The notes beneath the pieces are model-generated. The model worked only from the letters and a program-made list of their open reading frames with translations, did no database searches and was not told the DNA's origin. Made by a program: the position numbers and the translations under genes. Source: Rhizobium phaseoli (GTDB lineage Bacteria > Pseudomonadota > Alphaproteobacteria > Rhizobiales > Rhizobiaceae). Taken from it: DNA of 64,000 nt. The stretch spans positions 84,506-148,505 of the forward strand of contig NZ_WUFT01000017.1 in the NCBI RefSeq assembly GCF_010668805.1, given 5' to 3'. This document shows, one piece after another, positions 8,932 to 18,020 of the stretch (position 1 is the stretch's first letter; each line of letters begins with the position of its first letter).

Positions 8932-8950
8932 ATCAAACTCTCCCTTCGAG

Positions 8951-9694
8951 CTAGTGTCTTCCGCCTTCGAGATAAGCGGCACGGACTTCAGGATTGGCGA
9001 GCAGCTCCTTGCCGGAGCCGCTCATCGTTACCTTGCCGTTCACCATCACGTAAGCGCGGTGCGAAAGCCTGAGGGCGGCGAATGCGTTCTGCTCGACGAG
9101 GAATACGGTCAGCCCCTCCTGTTCATTGAGCTTCCGAATCGCCTCGAAGATGCCCTTGACGATTAGCGGCGCAAGACCAAGCGAGGGTTCGTCGAGAAGC
9201 AGCAGCTTCGGGCGCGCCATCAGCGCGCGGCCGATCGACAACATCTGTTGCTCGCCGCCCGAAAGCGTGCCGCCGCGCTGGGCGTGGCGTTCCTTGAGGC
9301 GAGGGAAGAGCGTGAAGATCTTCTCGACGTCCTCGGCGAAGTATTTGAGTTTATCCAGGCCCGCGCCCATCTGAAGGTTTTCCAGAACGGTCATGCGCGG
9401 GAAGATGCGGCGGCCTTCCGGCGACTGCGCGATGCGCAGGCGAGCGATTTCGTGGGTCGGCATGCGGGTGATGTCACGGCCTTCGAAGACGACTGAGCCG
9501 GTACGGGCCTGCGGGCTCCCGCAGATCGTCATCATCAGCGTCGACTTGCCGGCGCCGTTGGCGCCGATCAGGCTAACGATCTCGCCCTTTTTTACCTGGA
9601 CATCGATGCCGGCCAGCGCACGAATATTGCCATAATAGGTTTCGACGCCATTCACCTGAAGGAGCGGTTGACCCGTCATTACTTCATCGCCCAT
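8951..9694 (-). CDS. braG: Branched-chain amino-acid ABC transporter ATPase (LivF type)
   Basis: A 247-aa ABC ATPase. Walker A is IGANGAGKST, the signature is LSGGEQQ, and Walker B with its Glu is LLLLDEPSLGLAP; these and the size match LivF/BraG. The start at 9694 overlaps the braF stop as TGATG, with AAGGAGG nine bases upstream; an internal ATG at 9679 is a weaker alternative. Together with BraF it powers import through the BraD-BraE channel. Confidence 0.95.
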   Translation of the reverse strand: MGDEVMTGQPLLQVNGVETYYGNIRALAGIDVQVKKGEIVSLIGANGAGKSTLMMTICGSPQARTGSVVFEGRDITRMPTHEIARLRIAQSPEGRRIFPRMTVLENLQMGAGLDKLKYFAEDVEKIFTLFPRLKERHAQRGGTLSGGEQQMLSIGRALMARPKLLLLDEPSLGLAPLIVKGIFEAIRKLNEQEGLTVFLVEQNAFAALRLSHRAYVMVNGKVTMSGSGKELLANPEVRAAYLEGGRH

Positions 9695-10569
9695 CAGTTT
9701 GCGCCTCCTTCGAGCTGCTCGACGGTTGCGATCACCTCTTCCACTTCCTCATCCTCGACACCGAGATAGGCCGCGATGACCTTCGGATCGTTCTTCACGT
9801 GATCCGGCGTGCCATCGGAAATCTTCTGGCCGTATTCGAGAACGACGACGTGGTCGGAGATTTCCATGACCACCGACATGTCATGCTCGATGAGCAGGAT
9901 AGATGTTCCGGTTTCGGCACGGATGCTCTGCAGCAGCGCATTGAGGGTTGCTGATTCCCGCGGGTTCAGGCCGGCGGCCGGTTCGTCAAGGCAAAGCAGC
10001 TCGGGTCCGGTGCACATGGCACGAGCGATCTCGAGACGCCGCTGGGCGCCGTAGGGCAGATCGCCTGCCGGATCGTCGGCGCGGTCGATCAGATCGGCCT
10101 TCTCCAGCCAATGGCGCGCAAGCTCGATTGATGCGGCCGCCTCCCGTTTGTAGGAACCGATGCCGATGAGGCCGAGGATCGTATAACCCGACGCCTTCAT
10201 CAGCTTGTTGTGCTGCGCGACGAGCAGGTTTTCGAGAACCGTCAGGCCGGAGAACAGCCGGATGTTCTGGAAGGTGCGCGCCACCTTGGCTTCCTTGGTG
10301 ATGCGAAAGTCCGGCAGACGCTCCAGCAGGTACTGCTTCCCGCTCTTCTGGTTGAGCGTGATCATCCCCATCGTCGGCTTGTAGAAGCCGGTGATGCAGT
10401 TGAAGACGGTGGTCTTGCCGGCACCGTTCGGCCCGATCAGCGCGGTGATATCGCCGCGCTTGGCTTCGAATGAGAAGTCGTTGATGGCCATCAGGCCGCC
10501 GAACTTCATCGACAGGTGTTCGACCTTGAGAAGCGTATCGCTGGACATGGTGTTGGTGACGGGGCTCAT
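9694..10569 (-). CDS. braF: Branched-chain amino-acid ABC transporter ATPase (LivG type)
   Basis: A 291-aa ABC ATPase of the LivG class. Walker A is IGPNGAGKTT, the Q-loop follows in VARTFQNIRLF, the signature is the degenerate LPYGAQRR typical of LivG, and Walker B is LLCLDEPAAGLNP. The ATG at 10569 overlaps the braE stop (TGATG) and has AAGGAGGG about ten bases upstream; the TTG one codon earlier is less likely. Partner of BraG in the transporter. Confidence 0.94.
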   Translation of the reverse strand: MSPVTNTMSSDTLLKVEHLSMKFGGLMAINDFSFEAKRGDITALIGPNGAGKTTVFNCITGFYKPTMGMITLNQKSGKQYLLERLPDFRITKEAKVARTFQNIRLFSGLTVLENLLVAQHNKLMKASGYTILGLIGIGSYKREAAASIELARHWLEKADLIDRADDPAGDLPYGAQRRLEIARAMCTGPELLCLDEPAAGLNPRESATLNALLQSIRAETGTSILLIEHDMSVVMEISDHVVVLEYGQKISDGTPDHVKNDPKVIAAYLGVEDEEVEEVIATVEQLEGGAN

Positions 10570-11960
10570 CAACCATGGCCCTCCTTGATGAAGCTTCCGG
10601 ATATTGCCTTGCGCGCCTTGAGGAAGGCGGTCGGTTCACGCGAACCGACGAAACCGCGCGGCTTGAACAGCATGACCACGACCATGGCGAGGCCGAAGAT
10701 CAGCATGCGATACAATTCTGGCGTGAAAGTCGGCCCGAAGATCACTTTCAGGAAGTCCATTTCGCGCAGCAACTCGGTGCCGCCGACCATGACGATTGCG
10801 GCGATCGCGATGCCGGTCAGAGAACCCATGCCGCCGAGCACGACGATGGCGAGAATGACGGCCGATTCTAAGAAGACGAAGGATTCCGGCGAAACGAAGC
10901 CCTGACGGGCAGCAAAGAAGGAGCCGGCGAAACCGGCAAACATCGCTCCCGTCGCAAAGGCCGTGAGTTTGGTCGTCACCGTATTGATGCCGAGCGAACG
11001 GCAGGCGATCTCGTCTTCGCGCAACGCTTCCCAGGCGCGTCCGATCGGCATGCGGCGCAGCCGGATGGTCACGTAGGCGGTCAGCATGCAGAGCGCCAGG
11101 ATAAGGTAAAAAAGGAAGATCTTGTAGTAAGCCGAGGACATCGGCAGGTGAAAAAGCTTGGCGAAGCCGCCGGCCGTCGCATCGAACGGAATGCCGAAGA
11201 GCGTCACCTTGGGAATGCTCGAGATACCGAAAGTCCCCTTGGTGACATCCGTCCAGTTGATGATGACGAGGCGGATGATTTCGCCGAAGGCGAGCGTCAC
11301 GATGGCGAGGTAGTCGCCGCGCAGGCGCAGCACCGGGAAGCCGAGGATGACACCCCAGAGTGCGGCGAAAATGCCGGAAAGCGGCAGCAGCACCCAGAAG
11401 GACAGGCCGAAATGGCTCGAAAGCAGCGCGTAGGAATAGGCGCCGACCGCGTAGAAGGCGACATAGCCGAGATCGAGAAGACCGGCGAGGCCGACGACGA
11501 TGTTCAGCCCCCAGGCAAGCATCACATAGATCAGGATCTGGATGCCGAAATTGTCGACATATGTCAGCGAGCCCTGAGGCCCTTTGATCGCCACCACCAC
11601 CATGGGATAAAGCAGCAGCGCGATCAGCGCGATCTTTAGGAAATGCCGGTGGAAGAAGCTCTTCTCGGTTGAGATGGCGAGTTCACCCTGTCTCGCCTTT
11701 GCCAGCTTGCGACTGTCGAGATGCGGCCGCAGGAAAACCACCGTGGCGAAGCGGCCGATCGCGGCGACAGCGACGAAGATCGCAAGCAGCCCCCAGCGCT
11801 GGACGATGATCAACTCGTTGTTGATGTTCTGGTCAGTCTTGAGGCCGACATACAGGACGAACATGCCGAACGACAGGATGGCGGCGAAAAGAGCTTCGGT
11901 AAGGCCTTTACGGACAAGTCCTGCATCGGGCTTGCCTGCGGAATTATCAATGTTTGCCAT
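10569..11960 (-). CDS. braE: Branched-chain amino-acid ABC transporter permease (LivM type)
   Basis: A 463-aa inner-membrane permease with the LivM/BPD_transp_2 core (GLNIVVGLAGLLDLGYVAFY near the centre). An N-terminal extension of about 120 residues carries extra membrane segments, as is usual in rhizobial BraE. The ATG at 11960 is chosen because GAAGGTG precedes it and it lies four bases after the braD stop; the longer frame would overlap braD. Forms the translocation channel with BraD. Confidence 0.94.
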   Translation of the reverse strand: MANIDNSAGKPDAGLVRKGLTEALFAAILSFGMFVLYVGLKTDQNINNELIIVQRWGLLAIFVAVAAIGRFATVVFLRPHLDSRKLAKARQGELAISTEKSFFHRHFLKIALIALLLYPMVVVAIKGPQGSLTYVDNFGIQILIYVMLAWGLNIVVGLAGLLDLGYVAFYAVGAYSYALLSSHFGLSFWVLLPLSGIFAALWGVILGFPVLRLRGDYLAIVTLAFGEIIRLVIINWTDVTKGTFGISSIPKVTLFGIPFDATAGGFAKLFHLPMSSAYYKIFLFYLILALCMLTAYVTIRLRRMPIGRAWEALREDEIACRSLGINTVTTKLTAFATGAMFAGFAGSFFAARQGFVSPESFVFLESAVILAIVVLGGMGSLTGIAIAAIVMVGGTELLREMDFLKVIFGPTFTPELYRMLIFGLAMVVVMLFKPRGFVGSREPTAFLKARKAISGSFIKEGHG

Positions 11961-11964
11961 GACG

Positions 11965-12867
11965 TTACACCTTCTCGACTTCCGGCCGTCCAAGAATACC
12001 CGTCGGCTTGAAGATCAGCACGAAAGCGAGGATGGCGAAGGTCGCGACATCCTTGTACGCGATGGTGAAATAAGCCGACCACAGCGATTCGATCAGGCCG
12101 ATCATCAACCCGCCGAGAACCGCGCCCGGCAGCGAGCCGATGCCGCCGAGAACGGCTGCCGTAAATGCCTTGACACCCGGCGTGAAGCCGTCGGCGAACG
12201 AGGCGACACCATAATACATTAGGTACATCGTGCCGGCGACGGCAGCCAGTGCCGCACCCATAACGAAGGTGATCGAGATGGTCTGGTCGACATTGACGCC
12301 GAGCAGCGCCGCCATCTTGCGATCCTGCTCCGTGGCGCGCTGGGCACGGCCGAGTGCGGTACGATTGACGATGTACCAAAAGACGGCGAGCAGCACGACC
12401 GTGATCACGATGATGACGATCTGTTTCAGCGAAACCGAGATGTTGCCGAACTGATAGACCGAGCTAATCATCGGCGGGATCGGCTTGTTGCGCGGACCCT
12501 GCGTCACCTGGATGAAATTGGACAGTACGATCGACATGCCGATGGCGGTGATCAGCGGCGCCAGGCGGAAGGAACCGCGCAGCGGACGGTATGCGACGCG
12601 CTCGATCGTCCAATTCCACAAACTCGTCATCAGCATCGCGACAACAAGCATCGCCAGCAGCAGAACCGCCACCGGAAGACCTGCGAAGATGGATGTGAGG
12701 ACGAGAAAGACGATAAGAGCGGCGAAACCACCGAGCATGAAAATGTCGCCATGGGCGAAATTGATCATGCCGATAATGCCGTAAACCATCGTATAGCCAA
12801 TAGCCACAAGGCCATAGATGGATCCGAGCGTCAGCCCATTGAAGAGCTGCTGGACGAAATACTCCAT
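11965..12867 (-). CDS. braD: Branched-chain amino-acid ABC transporter permease (LivH type)
   Basis: A 300-aa inner-membrane permease of the LivH class with the N-terminal GLTLGSIYGLVAIGYTMVYG signature and about eight membrane segments. The ATG at 12867 has AGGGGAAA upstream; the annotated longer frame adds 13 residues of non-conserved sequence. It is the first gene of the minus-strand operon braD-braE-braF-braG-small protein-braC. Confidence 0.94.
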   Translation of the reverse strand: MEYFVQQLFNGLTLGSIYGLVAIGYTMVYGIIGMINFAHGDIFMLGGFAALIVFLVLTSIFAGLPVAVLLLAMLVVAMLMTSLWNWTIERVAYRPLRGSFRLAPLITAIGMSIVLSNFIQVTQGPRNKPIPPMISSVYQFGNISVSLKQIVIIVITVVLLAVFWYIVNRTALGRAQRATEQDRKMAALLGVNVDQTISITFVMGAALAAVAGTMYLMYYGVASFADGFTPGVKAFTAAVLGGIGSLPGAVLGGLMIGLIESLWSAYFTIAYKDVATFAILAFVLIFKPTGILGRPEVEKV

Positions 12868-13382
12868 ATGTCGTTTTCCCCTGGATACGAGCCCAACAGG
12901 CTGCATCTCTTTTTGGTTCTTTGGTTCCCCGTTTCAGAGAACCTCATAGGCCGAATGCATACCGGTTTCGTTGGAAATGTGAAGACAAAAAGGATTTACT
13001 CCGACAAATTCTTGTCCGAACAGGCCTAACTGGCGCATTTTGAACCAAAATCCACAGAAAATCGGCAAGGAAGGACCTATTTTTGGTCATAAACCGCCGG
13101 TGAGTTAACGATCCGAAGATGTCGCCGTCGATTTTCTACGCCGTTTGTCGCGTAAGCTATTCCATAGAATTGGAAGATGGCGCAAATTCAAACCCCGACC
13201 CACGTTCTTTTACGAATACCATTTCACCAGCACGCGCCCGATCTTCGTCTGACACCACTGAAAAGTTATGGTAGCATCGGGAAACTGCGGTATCGGGGAT
13301 GCAGAGCGCGACGGGAAGCACCATATCAAGCATGTGGTGAAAGGGATGGTTTGCGGATGAGCGACCGTGGGGTGCTCACCGC
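12868..13382. promoter_or_regulatory. Divergent intergenic region, bra operon and cysQ promoters
   Basis: No convincing gene in these 515 bases; the short frames here lack ribosome sites and family resemblance. It is more AT-rich near 12900-13180 than the flanking genes and must hold the bra promoter. ACCAAAAT (13044-13051) and ATTTTTGGT (13079-13087) form an imperfect inverted repeat that could be an operator or a leader stem-loop. Confidence 0.45.
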
Positions 13383-14201
13383 ATGGCGAACGGCAAAAGG
13401 ACAATGCTGAGGACATTTGAACGGGCGGCGCTCGAAGCCGGCAAGGCCATTATCACAGTCTTGCGCAATGGCTTTCCCGTCGCCATGAAAGCGGATGCAA
13501 GTCCAGTGACGGTCGCCGACGAGGAGGCCGAACGCATCATCCTTGCTCATCTCGCCAGAGATTATCCCGAAATACCGGTCGTCGCGGAAGAATCGGTCGC
13601 CGCCGGAAAGGTGCCCCACATCGCCGGCCGAGGCTTCTTCCTGGTCGACCCTCTCGACGGCACGCGCGAATTCGTCGATGGGCGGCAGGAATTCACCGTC
13701 AACATCGCCTATATCGAGGACGGTGGCCCGGTGGCCGGCATCGTCTATGCGCCGGCACTCGGCCTTGCCTTCTCGGGAGAACGGGGCCGGGCGCAAAGGC
13801 TCGTCGTGACCGATGAGTTCGCGGTTGGCGCACGCGCCGCAATCGCCGTGCGCGAACAGCCGGACGACAGGCTGGCGCTTGCAAGCCTTCGTCACAACAG
13901 CCCGGAGACCGGAAACTTCCTCGCCCACCACGCGATCTCCAAATGCACCAATATCGGCTCCTCGCTGAAATTCTGCCTGCTGGCCGAAGGCAAGGCCGAC
14001 GTCTATCCGCGCTTCACCCGTACTATGGAATGGGACACGGCGGCTGGCGATGCGGTGTTGCGCGCCGCCGGCGGTTCGACCGTGACGCTCGACGGCGCGC
14101 CGCTGACCTACGGCAAGACCGGAACTGCCGCCGATTTCGACTTCGCCAACCCGAACTTCATCGCCTGGGGCGGCACCAAACGCGTCCTTGAGCCGGTGTA
14201 G
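13383..14201 (+). CDS. cysQ: 3'(2'),5'-bisphosphate nucleotidase / inositol monophosphatase family
   Basis: A 272-aa Mg-dependent phosphatase with the family metal-site motifs: EES near residue 62, DPLDGTREF near residues 85-95, and EWDTAAGDAV near residues 215-225. The T-R-E-F variant after DPLDG is typical of CysQ, which hydrolyses 3'-phosphoadenosine 5'-phosphate from sulfate assimilation. The start is uncertain: ATG at 13383 lacks a clear ribosome site, while ATG at 13404 follows AAAGGA with very short spacing. It stands alone between the bra operon and the sugar transferase. Confidence 0.85.
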   Translation: MANGKRTMLRTFERAALEAGKAIITVLRNGFPVAMKADASPVTVADEEAERIILAHLARDYPEIPVVAEESVAAGKVPHIAGRGFFLVDPLDGTREFVDGRQEFTVNIAYIEDGGPVAGIVYAPALGLAFSGERGRAQRLVVTDEFAVGARAAIAVREQPDDRLALASLRHNSPETGNFLAHHAISKCTNIGSSLKFCLLAEGKADVYPRFTRTMEWDTAAGDAVLRAAGGSTVTLDGAPLTYGKTGTAADFDFANPNFIAWGGTKRVLEPV

Positions 14202-14898
14202 CCACCCGCAGCAATCCCTGAACGTCGGGCAGCGGCGGCGCCATTTCTCGCACCGTACCAATTTCTGCACCTGCCGCGGCAGTCGCAACCGGCCTCGGCC
14301 GGGAGCCCGTCCCTTCTCTCCTAATGTCTGCCGGAAGTCGGCAGCGGTTCCAGGACAACAACACGCGCTTTAGAATCGAGTGGCTCTCGACGCGACCGGA
14401 CCGTCGGCAGCAGTCTGAGAGTGATTCGCAAACAGCATTGGGGGAGATCAAATGATTCTAGGGTGAGTCCCGGATTTCCATCTTCCGACGCCGGATCGTG
14501 ACCCGTTCCGCCTTGATTTTGTCATATTCCGACACAGTTTGAGAATGATCGAGCAGCCTCGCCAAAAAGTTTTCGCGTCGGCAATCGTTAAAATTACCGT
14601 ATGACGACCGTCGGTCGCGTGCCGAAACAGCACGTAGGAACACCCCCGGAACCCCTCGCCAAAGGCCTAGAAACCTTGACGAAATTCCAATTATTAACGC
14701 AATATCATGAGCTTGCCTCAACTTAACGCAAATGCGAAAGATTTGCTGCGATGCGATATTTCTCTGGACACCATTACACAATTGTCGCATTTTTCCGTTT
14801 TAGTAGGGTTACCAAGACCTGAGTGCAGCCCTGGTGACAGGGTAAACCATTGATCGCCTATTGCCGCCGCACCCCTCGAAGACAACAGAGTACGATCC
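14202..14898. promoter_or_regulatory. Long non-coding region upstream of the sugar transferase
   Basis: Nearly 700 bases with no convincing gene. It becomes AT-rich from about 14500. TTAACGCAA occurs twice in direct orientation at 14694-14702 and 14723-14731. A strong GGGGGAG ribosome site at about 14442 precedes ATG 14452, but the frame is only four codons. A long leader or upstream regulatory region for the exopolysaccharide-type gene is likely. Confidence 0.4.
14364..14394. repeat. Partial copy of rhizobial palindromic repeat
   Basis: Contains the 11-mer CGCGCTTTAGA shared with the elements at 7233 and 26489, followed by a small TCGAG/CTCGA inverted repeat. Lies 160 bases past cysQ, the usual intergenic setting. 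Confidence 0.5.
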
Positions 14899-15624
14899 TT
14901 GAGCATCACGGAACTAAACAACAGCATTTCGACAGAGTCCTTCAGGCCAAGCCGCCGCCAGCAGCCCAGCCCGAAGATCCAGACCCCTGTCATCCATAGC
15001 GATGCGCCGCAGGCGCCGTGGATGGATCTCGTCTTGAAGCGGGCGTTCGACATCGTTTCGTCGTTGAGCGCCCTCCTCGTCCTCGCCCCTTTCCTTCTGT
15101 TCGTCGCCTTGTTGATCAAGCTCGACAGCCCGGGACCGGTGCTTTTCAAGCAGACCCGCTGGGGCAAGAACTGCAAGACCATCAAGGTCTACAAGTTCCG
15201 CTCGATGCGCACCGATCTCTGCGATGTCTCGGGTATTGCCCAGACGGTGAAGAACGATCCGCGCATCACCCGCGTCGGCGCCATTCTTCGCCGCACCAAC
15301 GTTGATGAACTGCCGCAGTTGCTGAACGTGCTGATGGGTCACATGTCCGTCGTCGGTCCGCGCTGCCACGCAATCGGCATGCGCGCCGGCGGCATGCTCT
15401 ACGAAGAGCTCGTTCCGGAATACCATCAGCGCCATGCCATGCGTCCCGGCATGACGGGCCTTGCCCAGATGCGCGGCCTGCGCGGCCCGACCGATCGTCC
15501 GGCCAAGGCGCGCGCGCGCATCGTCAGCGATCTCTATTACGTCGGGAATTTTTCGATTGTGATGGATATCCGCATCATTGCTGGAACCGTCGTGTCGGAG
15601 CTGACCCGCGGAAAAGGTTTCTAG
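14899..15624 (+). CDS. Bacterial sugar transferase (ExoY/PssA-like undecaprenyl-phosphate glycosyl-1-P transferase)
   Basis: A 241-aa protein. A ~45-residue polar N-terminus precedes one membrane segment (SSLSALLVLAPFLLFVALLI) and the catalytic bacterial sugar transferase domain with KLDSPGPVLFKQ, VYKFRSM, DELPQLLNVL and RPGMTGLAQ. This family moves a sugar-1-phosphate onto undecaprenyl phosphate, the first step of exopolysaccharide or capsule units, at the cytoplasmic membrane face. VGPR is followed by Cys rather than the usual Pro. The start is a TTG with a weak ribosome site; ATG 15022 would lie next to the membrane segment. Exact polysaccharide unknown; paralogue of pssA/exoY. Confidence 0.88.
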   Translation: MSITELNNSISTESFRPSRRQQPSPKIQTPVIHSDAPQAPWMDLVLKRAFDIVSSLSALLVLAPFLLFVALLIKLDSPGPVLFKQTRWGKNCKTIKVYKFRSMRTDLCDVSGIAQTVKNDPRITRVGAILRRTNVDELPQLLNVLMGHMSVVGPRCHAIGMRAGGMLYEELVPEYHQRHAMRPGMTGLAQMRGLRGPTDRPAKARARIVSDLYYVGNFSIVMDIRIIAGTVVSELTRGKGF

Positions 15625-15635
15625 GCTTTATGAAA

Positions 15636-15663
15636 GGGACCGGCTGCTTCAGCAGCCGGTCCC
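15636..15663. terminator. Perfect 28-base hairpin after the sugar transferase
   Basis: GGGACCGGCTGC (15636-15647) and GCAGCCGGTCCC (15652-15663) pair perfectly around TTCA. It lies 12 bases past the stop. There is no T-run on the plus strand; on the minus strand it is followed by TTTCATAAA, so it may serve the opposing (now decayed) gene as well. Confidence 0.7.
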
Positions 15664-16363
15664 GCAATGCTCGGGCGGCCGCCTGCATGCCGCCGACCAA
15701 ACGAGCTTGCGCATTGCGCTCCTCAGATAATCCGAAACGTATGCGACGAGAGATCGAAATGATCGTGACTCGTCGCTGCTCTTGCCGGCCGCCAACCAGC
15801 GCGCGCATTCGATTTCGCGCCGGGTAAGCCTCGCCGACCGGCCGCCCGCAGAACTGCATCTTCGCAGAACCTTGGCCAGAAGTTCGATGCGCCCATGACG
15901 CAGCGCATCGCGTGCGCTGCGTGGACATGAGGCAAGCACCTGAAAAGGCGAAGATGTATTATTTCAGGTCATCGTCGTGCGAGCACGAAGGCGAAAGCAT
16001 TCTTCAGCGCATGCATCTGAAAGATGCGGGTTGAGGCGGCGTTTTTGGCAATGCCGCCCGCTAACGCCCCCTCCTTACAGAAGATTCGACACGATCGTCC
16101 GCTTCGCCACGATCACCAATCTGATGCAATAGAAGACATCGGCCGCCCCGCAAAAGCCGGCAAGACTTCCCTCCGAGTTGCCGGTCAGCCGAACTTCGAT
16201 GAAAGCCGTGCGGTCGCTTCTCGGGAAAGCCGAGGGCAAAATAAAAATCGAAGTCCGCAAGCTTTGTCATCTCGCCGAGCCGCTCCTTGCCGGCGTTCGG
16301 CGCGACCGTTCCGTGACGGCGAAAATCCAGCATCCTCAATGCAATCGCCGCGCGCATGCTCAC
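15649..16363 (-). pseudogene. Decayed LuxR-type (autoinducer-binding) regulator
   Basis: Pieces of a ~240-aa LuxR regulator appear in order but in different minus-strand frames. The N-terminal ligand-domain part shows DFDFYFALGFPEK in one frame and FPRSDRTAFIEV through DVFYCIRLV in another (about 16080-16280). The C-terminal helix-turn-helix shows LTRREIECARWLAAGKSSDE (about 15770-15830), then YLRSAMRKL, then a jump to a third frame for GGMQAAARALRDRLL. Several frameshifts are needed, so the gene is broken. Combined length and order fit rhizobial LuxR regulators or LuxR solos. Recognition is from memory of the family. Confidence 0.6.
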
Positions 16364-16706
16364 TTCTTTTCATCTTCGTACCACGTATGGCCTGCTTCAG
16401 TCGAACCTCGCCGTTGGCAGTAAAAGGTTCCGAGCCGGGGCATTGGCAAAGACGACTTTTGCACTGCATCCGACGAGCCCGGTCACCAAAAACGCGAGCT
16501 GGACTGGTACACAGGAAAGAACGGAGAAGATGTCTTGCGCTCTGCCCTATACCCAGCGCTACAAAGATCATCCCGGGAAATCAGTCCTATTTCTTCGGCG
16601 CGCCCCTTTTTTGCAGGCGCACCATATTGACGGTCTGCAGATGGCCGTCCCAGGCCACCGGCCGCGCCAGGGCATCTAAATTTGTTATCAAAGTCTTACG
16701 ATGAGT
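16364..16706. other. Intergenic sequence without a supportable gene
   Basis: About 340 bases between the decayed LuxR gene and the sciP promoter. A 107-codon plus-strand frame crosses it but has no ribosome site, no domain and no resemblance I recognise. It may be further eroded sequence. Confidence 0.35.
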
Positions 16707-16721
16707 TTAGGCAATTTTTAA
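16707..16721 (+). promoter_or_regulatory. Candidate CtrA binding site upstream of sciP
   Basis: TTAG-N7-TTAA differs at one base from the CtrA consensus TTAA-N7-TTAA. It lies 51 bases before the sciP start. In Caulobacter sciP is activated by CtrA and SciP then restrains CtrA, so the site fits the known loop. Confidence 0.6.
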
Positions 16722-16772
16722 ATGTGGCAGGCTAGAGTGGCGTCCGTGGTCTTGCGTTGTGTAGAGAGTCCA

Positions 16773-17048
16773 ATGACCGAAATGATACGTCCCCGAGTTA
16801 AATATGTCATCGGCCCCGATGGCAGCCCCCTGACGATCGCGGATCTTCCGCCGCCCAATACGCGGCGCTGGGTGATCCGCCGGAAGGCAGAGGTTGTCGC
16901 GGCTGTTCGCGGTGGCCTGTTGAGCTTGGAAGAGGCCTGCGAGCGTTATACGCTCACGGTCGAAGAATTCCTCTCCTGGCAGTCATCGATCAACAGCCAT
17001 GGCCTTGCCGGCCTGCGCACCACGCGCATCCAGCAATATCGCCACTGA
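16773..17048 (+). CDS. sciP: CtrA inhibitor SciP (DUF1153)
   Basis: A 91-aa helix-turn-helix protein starting MTEMIRPRVKYVIGPDG, with the family core LTIADLPPPNTRRWVIRRKA and LLSLEEACERYTLTVEEFLSWQ. SciP binds CtrA and DNA and prevents CtrA from recruiting RNA polymerase during early cell cycle in Caulobacter. The ATG at 16773 is chosen because family members begin there; the frame extends 17 codons upstream. Neighbouring fliJ, ctrA, chpT and eipA make this a cell-cycle block. Confidence 0.93.
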   Translation: MTEMIRPRVKYVIGPDGSPLTIADLPPPNTRRWVIRRKAEVVAAVRGGLLSLEEACERYTLTVEEFLSWQSSINSHGLAGLRTTRIQQYRH

Positions 17049-17068
17049 TCGCACGCCATCATCGACAT

Positions 17069-17536
17069 CTATTTCGGGCCGGACGCATCTCCCGTCAGGG
17101 AATGAAGAAGGCCCGAAATCATTGACGAGGCGGCGTAACACCAGAGGCCGGGCTGGGTGAAGGCATTTGCCAGTCCCGTTGTCTTCGCCGCCGCAATGAC
17201 GATCGCGACCAGCAGCACGTCCATCATTGACCACTTGGACAGATGCGGCACGACGCGACGATAAAACAGGCTGCCGGCCCCACCGCCGGCAGTCGTCACT
17301 TCCGCGGCAATGCCGATCATCTTCAGAAGCGGGAGCAGGATCGAAACCAATGCGACGATCGCCGCCAGCAGCCCATCCCCTCCCTGCCAGAGCGAGACGA
17401 CGATTTCGATGAGCGATGGGGTCCGATCGAAGAAATACAGCGTCTCGAAACGGACCAGCGGCAAGATGAGACCGAGCGCCAGGAGGAATGGCGCAGCCAC
17501 GAGCAGGACGGGGCGGATCATCGAAAACGTTCTCAT
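17069..17536 (-). CDS. Paraquat-inducible protein A (PqiA)-like membrane protein
   Basis: A 155-aa protein with four hydrophobic segments and the PqiA pattern FLLALGLILPLVRFETLYFF, SLLPLLKMIG-like and PHLSKWSMMDVLLVAI. PqiA-domain proteins are inner-membrane partners of MCE-type lipid transport, but no MCE gene is nearby. The ATG at 17536 is placed just before the first membrane segment and its ribosome site is weak; a longer frame exists upstream. Convergent with sciP. Confidence 0.8.
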   Translation of the reverse strand: MRTFSMIRPVLLVAAPFLLALGLILPLVRFETLYFFDRTPSLIEIVVSLWQGGDGLLAAIVALVSILLPLLKMIGIAAEVTTAGGGAGSLFYRRVVPHLSKWSMMDVLLVAIVIAAAKTTGLANAFTQPGLWCYAASSMISGLLHSLTGDASGPK

Positions 17537-17676
17537 AGGTCCGAATCTCGCGCCGACCCGACATTTTTCATGAACACTCCGTCTCCTCCAGCAATCGCCT
17601 TGCCGGCTTGGCATGATCGCGTCGCCGTGTCACCGTCGCCGACGACAATATCCCCATCCCTCAGCGAGGAAAGATA

Positions 17677-17955
17677 ATGGACATTCGAAACGAGGAAGGC
17701 GCTTCCGGCGGTCGTTATGCGACCGAGGTCGAAGGGCACGAAGCCGAGATGACCTATTCGCGCACCTCGGCGAAACTCGTGATCGTCGATCACACCGCCG
17801 TTCCCGATGCGCTGCGCGGCAAGGGCGTCGGCCAGGCATTGGCGCTGCACGCGGTGGAAGCGGCCCGGACCGGAGGCTGGAAGATCATCCCGCTCTGCCC
17901 TTTCTTCAAGGCACAGGCGCAACGCCATCCGGAATGGCACGATGTCGTGAACTGA
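17677..17955 (+). CDS. Small GNAT-family acetyltransferase (YjdJ/PF14542 type)
   Basis: A 92-aa protein containing only the short GNAT core: VIVDHTAVPDALRGKGVGQA (acetyl-CoA pyrophosphate loop, R/G-x-x-G-x-G/A) and IIPLCPFFKAQAQRHPEW. This compact type is widespread; substrates are unknown. Ribosome site GCGAGGAAAG precedes the ATG. Convergent with fliJ, with a long perfect hairpin between. Confidence 0.85.
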   Translation: MDIRNEEGASGGRYATEVEGHEAEMTYSRTSAKLVIVDHTAVPDALRGKGVGQALALHAVEAARTGGWKIIPLCPFFKAQAQRHPEWHDVVN

Positions 17956-18020
17956 TCTTTGCTGCCCAAACGGCTGCGATTTCCGAGTGGGTGATAGAGT
18001 GTAAAACGGCGAAACACCAA

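Noticed and set aside
13177..13416. Short open frames on both strands near the bra-cysQ gap
   Set aside because: They lie in non-coding composition, have no ribosome sites and no domain resemblance.
14442..14466. Strong ribosome site before a four-codon frame
   Set aside because: The frame (ATG ATT CTA GGG TGA) is too short to be credited as a leader peptide without transcript data.
14458..14790. 110-codon minus-strand frame in the gap before the sugar transferase
   Set aside because: AT-rich, no family resemblance, overlaps the repeat pair; more likely a leader region.
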